Source of the DNA: Acanthococcus lagerstroemiae
Lineage: Eukaryota > Arthropoda > Insecta > Hemiptera > Eriococcidae
Length of the DNA stretch: 64,000 nucleotides
NCBI GenBank assembly: GCA_031841125.1
Contig: CM063111.1
Location: 45,210,955 to 45,274,954, forward strand
Reading direction: 5' to 3'
The notes below the pieces were generated by a model. It searched no databases. It was not told where the DNA came from and saw nothing but the letters and a program-made list of their open reading frames with translations. The position numbers were made by a program, and so were the translations under genes. This document shows, piece by piece, positions 31,568 to 40,869 of this stretch; positions within the stretch are counted from its first letter, which is position 1; every line of letters starts with the position of its first letter.

Positions 31568-34500
31568 CTACTTCAAATTTAGCATCTTATCACGTAATTT
31601 GTTGTGTGCATCAGCAGGAAGGGGCTTAGTGAGAATATCTGCGAAGTTCTCCTTCGTTGATATCCATCTAATCACAACTTTGTTTTCTTCTACACAAAAC
31701 TTCACATAGTCACCATGTGTTTCCGCCATGTGGCGTCTACTACCAGTCATCTCTCGGTCTTCTAAGTTTCGTTTAATAGTAGCCATGTCGTCATCAAAAG
31801 TTTTCAATTTGTGACTTCCATCTCTCTGTGTGCTATCTCCAGCTGGTTTATTGTCGCACCATAAGGTCACAGGAAACATAGTCTGTCCTAGAATGTATCG
31901 TAAAGCTTTGTCTAATGAAACTACTTCTTGACAAGCTTCACTCATTGCCAAGTATTCAGCCTGACAAGTGGATAAAGTTACGTACGACTGCTTATGACTT
32001 CGCCATGCAACGGTATCACCGTACAGCTGGATGACGTAGCCGCTTGTCGACGCAGAATCCTGGCAGTCACGAAAACTGGCATCTGTCAGTGCTTCTAATA
32101 CATTTTTCGATCCGAAATATCTCAGTCCTACATTTGTTGTTCCTCTAAGATATCTTAATATTCTTTTGATTCCCATCCAATCATCTTCAGACGGATTTAT
32201 TTGCCTTCTAGCGAGATAGCTGACAGCAAAAGCTATGTCTGGTCTTGTAGTTCCGGCTAAGTACAAAAGGCTTCCAATGGCCTCACGATATGGAACATTA
32301 AGTTTTGATTGATTTTCTACTTTTTGAGCTTCTAACTTTTTCCTCTGCTCTCTGTGACTAGCTTGTCTTGTCACCATTGGGGTGTTCTGAGGTTTACACT
32401 CTAACATCTGAAATCTTTCTAAGATCTTCTCTGTATACTGTGTCTGGTGTATGTACATCAAACCTTTTTGTCTATCTCTTTCTATCTGCAGTCCCAAGAA
32501 TTGTTTTGGTTCACCCAAATCAACCATCTCAAAAACCATACTTAACTTTCTTTTTATTTCTTCTAATTTGGGCACAAGATTGCTCACCAGTAATAGATCA
32601 TCTACGTATAGTAATAAAATCACCAAGTCACCTCCTTTTCGCCAAGTAAACAAACAAGGTTCATGTAAGTCGTTTTCTAGACCTAATTTCTTCACTTCCT
32701 CAGTAAATTTTTTGTTCCATTTCTTAGGACTCACTCGCAGTCCATACAGCGCCTTTTCTAATTTACAGACTTTTGTCTTTCTTGTCAATTTGTCGCATTT
32801 ATACCCATCGGGTATTTCCATGTAAATTTCCTCGTCTAAAATGCCGTTCAAGAAAGCAGTTTTGCAATCAAGTTGGCAAACCTCTAAGTTGTACTTGTTT
32901 ATGATTGCAAGCACAGAACGTACAACTGGCAACCTCGAGACTGGAGCGTATGTTTCTTTCAAATCGTACACATTCCTATCTTTGAAACCCCTAATCACTA
33001 ATCGCGCCTTAAATCTAGTTGAACCATCTTTTTCTAACTTCTTTTTAAAAATCCATCGAGAGTCAATTATATTTGCTCTCCTTCCATCCTTCATCACCCT
33101 TGGTCTTAGTTGACCTCTAGTTCGTGGTATTAATACAGGTTGTTTTTCTTCTATCTCATGTTCTCTCTCTTCTAAAGATTGTTTTCGTGGTCTACCTCTC
33201 TTGTGTGGTTTTGTAACCACTTCTTCAGCTTTTTCATCTACTATGTTGTCATGTCTAGTTTCCTTTAACCAATCCCAATTTTCTTTCTTAGTCTGTTCTC
33301 CATCCCCAAGGAGTAAATCATCATCTAAATGTCTTTCTACTTTGTTTGTTTTATAAACATCTCCATATACAAGTTTCTCATTGAACTTGACATGGCGTGA
33401 TTCCAAAAATTTTCGAGAACTAGGGTGCCACAAAATATAACCAGTAGGAGTATAGCCCACAAGAACTGCTTTTATCGCCTTCACCGCAAATTTTGTGATA
33501 AGTTTTGGTATTCTAACATATCCAATACAACCAAACCTTTTTAATTGTTCAAAGTGACAACTTCTAGGTGGTGCGAATTTCGTCAAAGGCGTCTCAAAAT
33601 TGATTGACTTATGTGGGGTGCGATTATAGGCATGTACTGCCGCTTCTACTGCCAACTCCCACATTGACTTAGGTAACTGAGAGTCAAACATGTAGGCACG
33701 AATTTTATTTTGAAGAGTCTTTTGAAATCTTTCAGCTACTCCATTCAATTCTTGAGTATGAGGGGGACTAGGGTCCCCTTCGATACCTTCTCTCTTCATA
33801 ACTTCTAGAAAATGGCCTCCCATGAACTCAGTACCATGGTCGCTTCTAATATAGCACACCTTCTCATTTCGTCCAAGTAGATTGCAAGCGGACAATAAAA
33901 ATTTCTCTAAATATTTACCAGCTTCATCTTTTGTCTTCATTGAGTATGCCCTCGCTAATCGAGAGAAATCATCTATAAAGGAAACTATGTACTTCTTCTG
34001 ATTCGGGTAGGAGGGGGGTGAGATGACGCCCATAATGTCTGTATGTAACAGTTGCATAGGTCGTTCAGCCCTTTGGCGCTTCTCTTTTGTAAACGACAGT
34101 TTTTCCATTTTTGCCATCTTACAAATCTCACAATTCAAGATTGTTTCATCAAATTTCACATTCTTCAAAGCCACTTCTAATGTCTGCAATCGTTTTAAAT
34201 AGTTCAAGGACGCATGGCCGAGTCTCACATGCCACAACATCGCCTCATTATGTTTCTCAAAGTTTTTCGGCTTCCTTTCAAAAGGATTAGCTGTGCACAT
34301 TTCTTCAATTGTGTCTATAGCATCAAGTTCATCTACGTCTATTGGTTTCCGGACTACTACCGACGTGTCAAAATTCAATCTAACATCATTCTGACTATCT
34401 GGTATGTTAACTTCTACTGTTTCATCTATTTTTGAAAAAGGCAATGTGGGTTCAGATATTGACCCGGAGCATGCATTTTCTTCCTTTTGAACCTTTTCTC

Positions 34501-36685
34501 CCTCCGAATCCTCTAAGGCTTCTTCTCCCTCCGAACTTTTCGAATCAGTCATTGTTTCCCCATCTACCTTTGGCTCGGCTGCCTCTAGCATTCGCGCTTT
34601 ACACACATACTTCTCATATCTAATTTCATAGTCAAGGTCATCTATTTCATCAATTTTGTCATCTTTTCGGACTTCAAATGTTACAGTCCAATTTGGTTTG
34701 TCGTACTCACCTCGTATTAGCGTCTCTCCTGTCACTTTATCAAAAATTTTCGAAGTCTCGTCATCTAAATAAATACTGAGACCTGCATCTACAAATCGTC
34801 TAAGTGACAATAAATTTTCTGAAACGGAGTTCGCTACAAACACGTTTGTAAGTACGAAATGCTCACGTTGTGGAGTATTTGTGTACAACAACAAATTCCC
34901 CTTTCCATCTATTCGAATGTCGGCCCTTCTATCTTTGTTAGCACTTTTAATTATGCTATCGGTACAACACTGGAATTCACTCAACATTAACTTCTTACCA
35001 ATAATATGATCAGCGGCTCCAGAGTCGGCGATAAATGTAATCTTCTCTTCTACATTTAATAACAAAGCTTGTGACGTACCTGACTGCTGTTTCGTTGAAG
35101 CTCCAGCAGAGTTTCCCGCACGGCCGTCATGCTTTTCGCCGTTTTCACCACCATTCTCCCCTCTAGTATTATTGGCCTTCTTCCGGTTCCAGGTTTTTCT
35201 AAAGTTTCTACCTCTATTACCTCTATGTCCATCACCACCTCTATCTTTCTCATTACCTTTTCCTTTCTCGGAATAGTCTTCTCTCTTATTATTATCATTA
35301 TCATGAAAATAATGTTTACCTCTAATTTTATTGTTGTACCTGCCTCCTCGTCGACCGCCACGGCCACGGCCACGGCCAGGTCCTTGTCCATTCGGGCACT
35401 CAGTGCCTTTATGGCTGCCGATTTTTCGACAAATGTAGCAAAACCATTTTCCTTGTTCGGCCAACCGGCACTCAGCTTTGAGGTGCCCTTTTCGGTTACA
35501 CTGCCAGCAAACAGTCTCCTCCGAAACTGCACGAGCCACTCGGCGTGGCCCCTCTGCTGGTTCTGCTACATCTGCATTCCTCTCTGCCTCCATCTGTGCA
35601 ATGAAGGTTTTCATCTCATCTATCGTCATCTCCGAGGCAGTTGTTTGTCTTCGAATCAAGTCCGCCTGACGCAATTCTGGAACTGCGCCAGATACGGCCT
35701 GATAAAAGGCTGCGCGTTTCTCCACCATTGAAAGGGGTATGGCCCCTTCGCAATGTTCATAGTCACGAACAATCCCATCAAAACGCTCCCAAAAGTCATA
35801 AATTTTTTCTTTGGGTTTCATTTTCATCAAATATAATTTCGTTCTAACTGAGGAGGGGGTTACATTTGCTTCATTTCTTTTAAACTCTCGTAATTTACGC
35901 AATATTTCACAGGGGTCAGTCACTTCTACTATGCGATTGTGGTAGATCTCATCTAAGCGGTTTATGATTATGTCCCTGACTAAACTTCTTCTTTTTACCA
36001 TTTCCAGGTCAGTATAATCCCGAACTAGGAGTGGGTTGGGATCAATCACGTCTAACAAGTCATTTGCCAATAATTCAGAACGTAAGTAATCCATCCAGAG
36101 TTCAAGCTTAGATTTCACTGTAAGCTTGTACTCACGTTTAACTGAAATTTTGGATACTTTACGATCTGCTTCAATAGTTCGTCTAAGCTCATCTATATTT
36201 TGTCTTAACCCATCTTTGGCCATCTTTTCATGTTCACCTTCAACCTCAACCTCCATAGCATCTAAACTCTCGCCTCTGTTCGTCTGAGTGCCTACCTGTG
36301 AAATATTCGCCTGACTATTAGTTGCATCTAATCGTGCTCGCTTTCGAGCAATCTCTTCCGAAACAAGAATCGGAATCCTTTTAGTAGTGGTGGTAGCATG
36401 GACTATACTTCTAATGCCCTCGGCAACAACATGAGGGTGGACTCGTCTTACCTTGTCATCTAATACCTGCGGTTGAGATGGCTGAACCGCTTGCGGCTGT
36501 AACGGCTGAGCCAATTGTCCCACCTTCTCTAATATTTTAAAGGTAGCCTTGGCAGCTTCCTTCAAATTTTGTGCCATCAGGGCGTTGGCGCGAGCTAGTT
36601 CTAGCGCCACAGTTTCCGCTGTCGCTGCTGGTGCATTTAGATGTCGCTCCTGCGCCTGCATGCGTGGCGGAGTTAAAGTGTCCAT
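31568..36685 (-). CDS. Copia-type gag-pol polyprotein, 1705 codons, intact
   Basis: One frame encodes all element proteins. Gag lies in the first 500 residues, with a CCHC zinc knuckle from C392 (CWQCNRKGHLKAEC), a second Cys/His cluster and an Arg/Gly-rich stretch that bind RNA. Protease has the catalytic ADSGAADH at about D554. A pre-integrase HHCC region holds LWHVRLGHASLNYLKRL. Integrase has D883 (LLHTDIMG), D949 (RSDHGTEF) and E985 (NGVAER), the D-35-E spacing. Reverse transcriptase includes QLDCKTAFLNG and YVDD at 1360-1363. RNase H includes LTDASF, STCQAEYLAM and WCDNKPAG, ending near ENFADILTKPL. All catalytic residues I can check are present and there is no stop or frameshift. A spliced N-terminal extension is possible (see 36803-37015 and 37654-37780). 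The antisense frame 35129-35731 is a shadow. Confidence 0.97.
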   Translation of the reverse strand: MDTLTPPRMQAQERHLNAPAATAETVALELARANALMAQNLKEAAKATFKILEKVGQLAQPLQPQAVQPSQPQVLDDKVRRVHPHVVAEGIRSIVHATTTTKRIPILVSEEIARKRARLDATNSQANISQVGTQTNRGESLDAMEVEVEGEHEKMAKDGLRQNIDELRRTIEADRKVSKISVKREYKLTVKSKLELWMDYLRSELLANDLLDVIDPNPLLVRDYTDLEMVKRRSLVRDIIINRLDEIYHNRIVEVTDPCEILRKLREFKRNEANVTPSSVRTKLYLMKMKPKEKIYDFWERFDGIVRDYEHCEGAIPLSMVEKRAAFYQAVSGAVPELRQADLIRRQTTASEMTIDEMKTFIAQMEAERNADVAEPAEGPRRVARAVSEETVCWQCNRKGHLKAECRLAEQGKWFCYICRKIGSHKGTECPNGQGPGRGRGRGGRRGGRYNNKIRGKHYFHDNDNNKREDYSEKGKGNEKDRGGDGHRGNRGRNFRKTWNRKKANNTRGENGGENGEKHDGRAGNSAGASTKQQSGTSQALLLNVEEKITFIADSGAADHIIGKKLMLSEFQCCTDSIIKSANKDRRADIRIDGKGNLLLYTNTPQREHFVLTNVFVANSVSENLLSLRRFVDAGLSIYLDDETSKIFDKVTGETLIRGEYDKPNWTVTFEVRKDDKIDEIDDLDYEIRYEKYVCKARMLEAAEPKVDGETMTDSKSSEGEEALEDSEGEKVQKEENACSGSISEPTLPFSKIDETVEVNIPDSQNDVRLNFDTSVVVRKPIDVDELDAIDTIEEMCTANPFERKPKNFEKHNEAMLWHVRLGHASLNYLKRLQTLEVALKNVKFDETILNCEICKMAKMEKLSFTKEKRQRAERPMQLLHTDIMGVISPPSYPNQKKYIVSFIDDFSRLARAYSMKTKDEAGKYLEKFLLSACNLLGRNEKVCYIRSDHGTEFMGGHFLEVMKREGIEGDPSPPHTQELNGVAERFQKTLQNKIRAYMFDSQLPKSMWELAVEAAVHAYNRTPHKSINFETPLTKFAPPRSCHFEQLKRFGCIGYVRIPKLITKFAVKAIKAVLVGYTPTGYILWHPSSRKFLESRHVKFNEKLVYGDVYKTNKVERHLDDDLLLGDGEQTKKENWDWLKETRHDNIVDEKAEEVVTKPHKRGRPRKQSLEEREHEIEEKQPVLIPRTRGQLRPRVMKDGRRANIIDSRWIFKKKLEKDGSTRFKARLVIRGFKDRNVYDLKETYAPVSRLPVVRSVLAIINKYNLEVCQLDCKTAFLNGILDEEIYMEIPDGYKCDKLTRKTKVCKLEKALYGLRVSPKKWNKKFTEEVKKLGLENDLHEPCLFTWRKGGDLVILLLYVDDLLLVSNLVPKLEEIKRKLSMVFEMVDLGEPKQFLGLQIERDRQKGLMYIHQTQYTEKILERFQMLECKPQNTPMVTRQASHREQRKKLEAQKVENQSKLNVPYREAIGSLLYLAGTTRPDIAFAVSYLARRQINPSEDDWMGIKRILRYLRGTTNVGLRYFGSKNVLEALTDASFRDCQDSASTSGYVIQLYGDTVAWRSHKQSYVTLSTCQAEYLAMSEACQEVVSLDKALRYILGQTMFPVTLWCDNKPAGDSTQRDGSHKLKTFDDDMATIKRNLEDREMTGSRRHMAETHGDYVKFCVEENKVVIRWISTKENFADILTKPLPADAHNKLRDKMLNLK

Positions 36686-36699
36686 TGTCCCGGTTTTTA

Positions 36700-36802
36700 C
36701 TGTGGAATTTTATATACCAGGTCATCAATCATCAAAATAGGCCTCTTCTCACTCTTCTAATATTCCACAGCCCTCAACATTCAAATGTGAGAAAGCAGTT
36801 AC
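36700..36802 (-). promoter_or_regulatory. Candidate intron 2 in the copia leader
   Basis: In element orientation a donor CAG-GTAACT (GT at 36802-36801) and an acceptor TTCCACAG (AG at 36701-36700) enclose 103 bases. Joining them links the frame of 36803-37015 to gag without a stop and in the gag phase, with the gag ATG five codons after the junction. Predicted from sequence only. Confidence 0.45.
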
Positions 36803-37015
36803 CTGATTCTCGAACTGGTACCTCCCCTGGGGTGAGGTGTACCTCAGCTTCGACCAGTATCTCCTTGCCTCCCACTTCATCCTCAGAAAGCAAAAGCGCT
36901 TCTTCGTCGTCGCCTCCTCGCGGATTTATGACTCGCCGAACCTCTTGTCTGATATAATCATCAGCCGTGATAACTTCATGCATGGAAGTGCAGAAGCGTT
37001 GATACGATTTGTAAT
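36803..37015 (-). CDS. Candidate internal exon upstream of copia gag (acidic segment)
   Basis: Open in one frame over the whole 213 bases on the minus strand, encoding MHEVITADDYIRQEVRRVIN followed by an acidic stretch (GGDDEEALLLSEDEVGG). It is bounded by an acceptor TAATTAG (AG at 37017-37016) and the donor of intron 2. Both junctions keep one frame: two bases complete the split codon from the upstream segment, and the downstream junction enters gag in phase. No family match is known to me. It may extend gag at its N-terminus or encode a separate small protein; it may also be a chance open frame in a long leader. Confidence 0.45.
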
Positions 37016-37653
37016 CTAATTACATCAACATCAAACCATCTAGCTTATACTACCTGGTATACATCTATGGCACATTTCGGCTGCAAGAGGCCTCGAGTCG
37101 TGCTTCTAGACCAGCCCCAAGTACTACTAATAAGGCCAGCCTGAAACGAATAGCTAAATATGCGGGTGTCACAGACCTCCACACATATTTTCACTACCCC
37201 TAGTTGACCATAGAATTCACTAAACATTAGATATTATTCCATAGTCAACCCGCGGAAGGTCATTGGTGAGCTCAGTAATTTAACTACGTTCAGAACGCGA
37301 GTTTCAGCTATCTAGTACGCAAAGCAAGTTATCGTCTATCTTCTACGCTTGTGCCCCTCTATAAACATTGCTTTGTGACCGAGACGGACCATCTAACAAC
37401 TAGCAAGTCAGGTGTCCTGTAATGGACAGATCGCATTCTGATTTAACGACGACGGAAAATAATAATACACTGCTAACAGATTTTGTTTATAGTCATGACT
37501 GTATTCAAACTTCAATTACATGTATATAGGTACGTCTAAGATTTAGCGTTAATCCTTCCCTCATTCAACATCTTTATAAGAGGGGGGGAGGGGGAAACCA
37601 AGCACAACTCGAGACCACTAAATAGGTACGTAAAATAACTGAGCTTCTCTTAC

Positions 37654-37780
37654 CCAATATGTAGGAAGAGCCCTCAAATTCAGCTCTAAAGTCTCCCACT
37701 GCCGTTCTAATCACCACCAACTCCGGTGGAAGCCCTAAAGCTTCTTTGAATTTCGCCTCAAAGTTTTCCTCTTTACTCAT
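37654..37780 (-). CDS. Candidate first coding exon of the copia leader
   Basis: From an ATG at 37780 the minus strand encodes MSKEENFEAKFKEALGLPPE and continues to SSYIL, ending with TTG-G before a donor GTAAGA (GT at 37653-37652). Splicing over 37016-37653 (638 bases) to the acceptor at 37017-37016 gives a continuous frame with 36803-37015. No known domain. An earlier in-frame ATG exists at 37795. Confidence 0.45.
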
Positions 37781-37911
37781 GTTTGAATGACACAAATGTT
37801 ATTCTTACAGTGACACCAACTACCGAAACGAAAATTTTTACGTTGCTTAGTGCTTCGACACTTTTTCACAATTTTACAAAGCTCATATTTCAACGTCTTT
37901 TTGACACGACT

Positions 37912-38265
37912 TCACGATTTTAAACTCACATCATCGCATGACCACAACAGGAAAGAATATACCCAGTAACCCAGTCGTCTGTTTGCTAGCTGCGCATATA
38001 AGCAGCCGTGTCCTCTAAAGTTATATCTGAAACGTGCTTCCTTTGTAAACAAACGACTGGAATTTTCGGGGATCCTGTCATAGAAGTGCTGAGGGGACAA
38101 AATCAGCGACTCTTCTTTGCTTGAAACCAGATAACACGCCTGGCCGAAAACCGCTAACGATCGCAGGCGCCGAATCATTAAACCAGTAACGACTTCAGGG
38201 CTTCCTAAGTTTCTTCTTTCACGTCCTTTTCTAGTTCGGTGCTCGAATTGTTGGCTGTGCTTCAA
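37912..38265 (-). CDS. Unassigned 117-codon frame in the copia leader
   Basis: The first frame of some length after the 5' LTR. It is basic at its start (MKHSQQFEHRTRKGRERRN) and has no recognised domain. A donor-like ATGAT-GTGAGT lies near its end at about 37928, so it could be a 5' untranslated or coding exon. It may equally be chance. Confidence 0.25.
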   Translation of the reverse strand: MKHSQQFEHRTRKGRERRNLGSPEVVTGLMIRRLRSLAVFGQACYLVSSKEESLILSPQHFYDRIPENSSRLFTKEARFRYNFRGHGCLYAQLANRRLGYWVYSFLLWSCDDVSLKS

Positions 38266-38701
38266 CCCCTTTCAGTCCCCCTTTGTTCCTAGGTATTTTG
38301 TCATTTTCATAGTCTTCAACCAATCATCTACAGACGTAGTAACATCTACTAGTATGTTGGTGATCAATTCTGGGAACATAGGGACAGTGATCACTCAACT
38401 TCCGGCTCATTTCTACGTTCGGATTTAGGAACGTAATGCGCATTTACTTCAGTATCTCACCTTAGGTCTGTATTTGCATGCATATCATCTAAATGTTGTC
38501 GCGACATAACGTGTACACAATATTCGAGTCATCATGCAGTGTATTATGCATAGGTATATCATCCTTTGCACCACGGTATATTAGTTGAGGTGTAAGCTTC
38601 CGGAAGCATTTTTGGTTAACTGCCGGCAAATTCAAAATCTACTTACCTCTCGAGCTCTAGAGGTGTCGTTATGACTCTGGCCAGCGCAGTGGAAGCGTGC
38701 T

Positions 38702-38713
38702 TGGCCCATAACC
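38702..38713 (-). promoter_or_regulatory. Primer-binding site, initiator tRNA-Met half-molecule type
   Basis: Directly after the 5' LTR the element strand reads GGTTATGGGCC, which is complementary to the anticodon arm of initiator tRNA-Met. Copia elements are known to prime minus-strand synthesis from such an internally cleaved tRNA. Confidence 0.8.
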
Positions 38714-38963
38714 TATAGGATGATATGGTCCTATATCATCAGCAGAGCTTTGAACCACTTTACGAACTAACACAATAACTACACCAAGGGAGATATAGAT
38801 TTATGTATTTCGTCTAAACTTCAACATGCGTCTTAACCTCATGTGTGTTCCATCTAGAATAATCTTAGCGAACGCAAAGTCGTAGGCTACAGCCAGCCAG
38901 CCTCTTACTACATATATCGTACCACCGGAGAAAACTCCAGTGGTTCTTAATATACTTCCAACA
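38714..38963 (-). repeat. 5' LTR of the copia-type element
   Basis: Same 250 bases as 31029-31278 by eye. It should contain the element's promoter; a clear TATA box was not picked out. Confidence 0.95.
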
Positions 38964-39167
38964 GGTAGATTCATAATATTATAGAGTGCATTAAGCATTT
39001 AAAAAAGTAAACAGCATCTTATTTTTACTAGCCAAAAAAAGTAGCCTTGCCATGTAAGTTTGAGCGTTAAGAACCAATAGAGAACCCGATGAGAACAATT
39101 CAGAGGGGAATATAAAAATAAAAACTGCTTTCGCTTCGCTCGTTCCTCGCGAAATCAAGACACTGTC

Positions 39168-39292
39168 GACACGTTTTAAGTCGTTAACGTTTTAAAAAAC
39201 GCAAATGTCGACAAGGACTAGTGGTATTCGGCTGAAATGTTTAAGCCATTCACGTTTTAAAAAACGCAACTCTCGACAGGGAATAGTATTAT
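39168..39292 (+). repeat. Two direct copies of about 65 bp
   Basis: Bases 39168-39228 and 39232-39290 share ttaa-cgttttaaaaaacgca and gtcgaca/ctcgaca followed by aggga-tag. Origin unknown. The stretch between the copia element and here (38969-39167) shows nothing else. Confidence 0.6.
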
Positions 39293-39504
39293 AAAAAAAA
39301 ATATATAAAACTACCCGGCTATCAAAATTAGAGTTCGTATAAATTTGAAATCGATACATTCAAGGCGGAAACGTGTAAGACCGAAACATTTGTATAATAC
39401 AACAAAACTACGCGGCTATCAAAATTTGATTTCGTATAAATTAAATCCCAAACAACATCGAGTACATAAGTCGCCTTGCGCTTCTTATGCTGAACTTAAA
39501 TTGA

Positions 39505-39776
39505 GGAAACTCGTGAACGACTCAACCGATTGTCATCAAACTTTCACCAATACAACTTCGAGTACTTCTCTATAATGTACCAAAATTTGGAATCAAATGA
39601 TTCGATAGTTCCTGAGATTTTTGTGCCACAAATTTTGTCCTCAAGGAAAACTCACGAACGGCTCGACCGATTGCCTTCAAAAGCTTATTTTAACAACTTC
39701 GAGTACTTCTCCATAATATACCAAAATTTGGAATCAATTGATTCAATAGTTTCTGAGATTTTCTTCCCACAAAATT

Positions 39777-39777
<1 letters not shown>
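39505..39777 (+). repeat. Tandem duplication of about 137 bp
   Basis: Two copies share ggaaactc-cgaacg-ctc, accgattg, aacttcgagtacttctc, taccaaaatttggaatcaa and gagattttttgccacaaa. An upstream pair (ctac-cggctatcaaaatt, 39311 and 39411) is duplicated in the same way. The phrase actc-cgaacggct-gaccgatt is common in repetitive insect DNA and recurs here at 51044 and 51559. Confidence 0.65.

Positions 39778-39778
<1 letters not shown>

Positions 39779-39858
<80 letters not shown>
39779..39858. repeat. (TA)n tract, left border of the satellite block
   Basis: About 78 bases of uninterrupted TA dinucleotides end in tacatatgcaggac, which opens the 39860-49378 block. Confidence 0.95.
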
Positions 39859-39863
<5 letters not shown>

Positions 39864-39944
39864 GCAGGACGGCTTTTTCGCCTCTTTTTCATATATAAAG
39901 CGACGTTTTCACCTGATATACGGAGGCGAAAACGAAAAATCGGA

Positions 39945-40622
39945 GGTGAAAACGTAAGGCACTGTATCTCAATAATTTAGGCTTCTACCGGCTAGGCAAT
40001 CCCCTGGGCAAATTTTTGGCTGGAGGCGAAAAAACCACATACATCAGACATATACATTTTAGTGCATGGTACCTCTCACCAGACAGCGCTAGTGTCACTT
40101 GTAAATCATATAATGAGACTTTTTCACCTCCAAACATAACTGAGCATTTTCGCCTCCGATTCGCGGCAACAACGCATTAGTGATTGAATTAATATTAAAC
40201 TCGGAGGTTTCCTACTTGCTTGTATGCCTGGAGGTGAAATGTTCCCTTCACATATTAAACGTCGCTGTGTACTTGTATATGAAAAAGAGGCGAAAAAGCC
40301 ACCCTGCAAAAATATACCTTTAAAATTTCGTTTTCGCCTCCGTATATGAGGTGAAAACGTTGCTTTATGTACAAAAATGAGGCGAAAAAGACCTTCTTTA
40401 AAAAAAAAATAAAAAAAAATGTATATAATATTGTATATCATATACCCCGCATGTTAAAGATTGTAAGTAGAAATTACTGCACGGAAAAGTTTACCACGAA
40501 TTGATAGATGATGTATGTAGGTTTTTTCGCCTCCAGTCAAAAATTTGCCCAGGGGGGTTACCTGCTGGCCTGTAGAAGCTTAAATTATTGAGATACAGTG
40601 TCTTACGTTTTCACCTCCGTCT
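39945..40622. repeat. Inverted repeat of about 105 bp inside the left flank
   Basis: 39945-40048 and 40510-40622 are inverted copies (gtaaggcactgtatctcaat, taggcttctac, aaatttttggctggaggcga versus their complements). Together they enclose about 460 bp of flank sequence rich in TTTTCGCCTC words. Confidence 0.75.
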
Positions 40623-40635
40623 ATGAGGTAAAAAC

Positions 40636-40858
40636 GTCGCTGTACACAGGATTAGTCAGTTTTCCTTCCGCAATAGGAAAACTCCATTACGCTGAAGATC
40701 TGTTATCGGTTTTGTCGCTATTCACGAATAGTATGCAGCTTGCCTACACCCGATAACAAAGCGTACTGTACATTTTGGAAGATAACACATTGAGTCATAC
40801 TTCGTTCAGCCTGACGGAGTTTTCCTATGGCGGAGGGAAAACCAACTAACCCTGTATA
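40636..40858. mobile_element. MITE in the left flank, about 43-bp TIRs
   Basis: The ends caggattagtcagttttcct and aggaaaaccaactaaccctg (with further inverted match through ggaaaactcc) define an element of about 215 bp flanked by TA on both sides. It splits a recognisable satellite-like sequence (cgtcgctg on the left, tatgaaac-gagg on the right), so it landed after that sequence existed. Confidence 0.75.
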
Positions 40859-40869
40859 TGAAACAGAGG

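Larger units (their letters stand above)
31024..38968 (-). mobile_element. Complete Ty1/copia-type LTR retrotransposon
   Basis: The element spans 31029-38963 (7935 bp) on the minus strand. It has 250-bp LTRs at both ends, a primer-binding site next to the 5' LTR, one uninterrupted gag-pol frame, a polypurine tract before the 3' LTR, and the 5-bp target duplication GGTAG (31024-31028 and 38964-38968). The order protease, integrase, RT, RNase H identifies it as Ty1/copia. I can find no difference between the two LTRs by eye, so insertion was recent and the copy may be mobile. The 5' leader of about 2 kb is unusually long for this group. Confidence 0.95.

Noticed and set aside
35129..35731. 200-codon plus-strand frame
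   Set aside because: It lies antisense to the gag region of the intact copia gag-pol and has no domain of its own.
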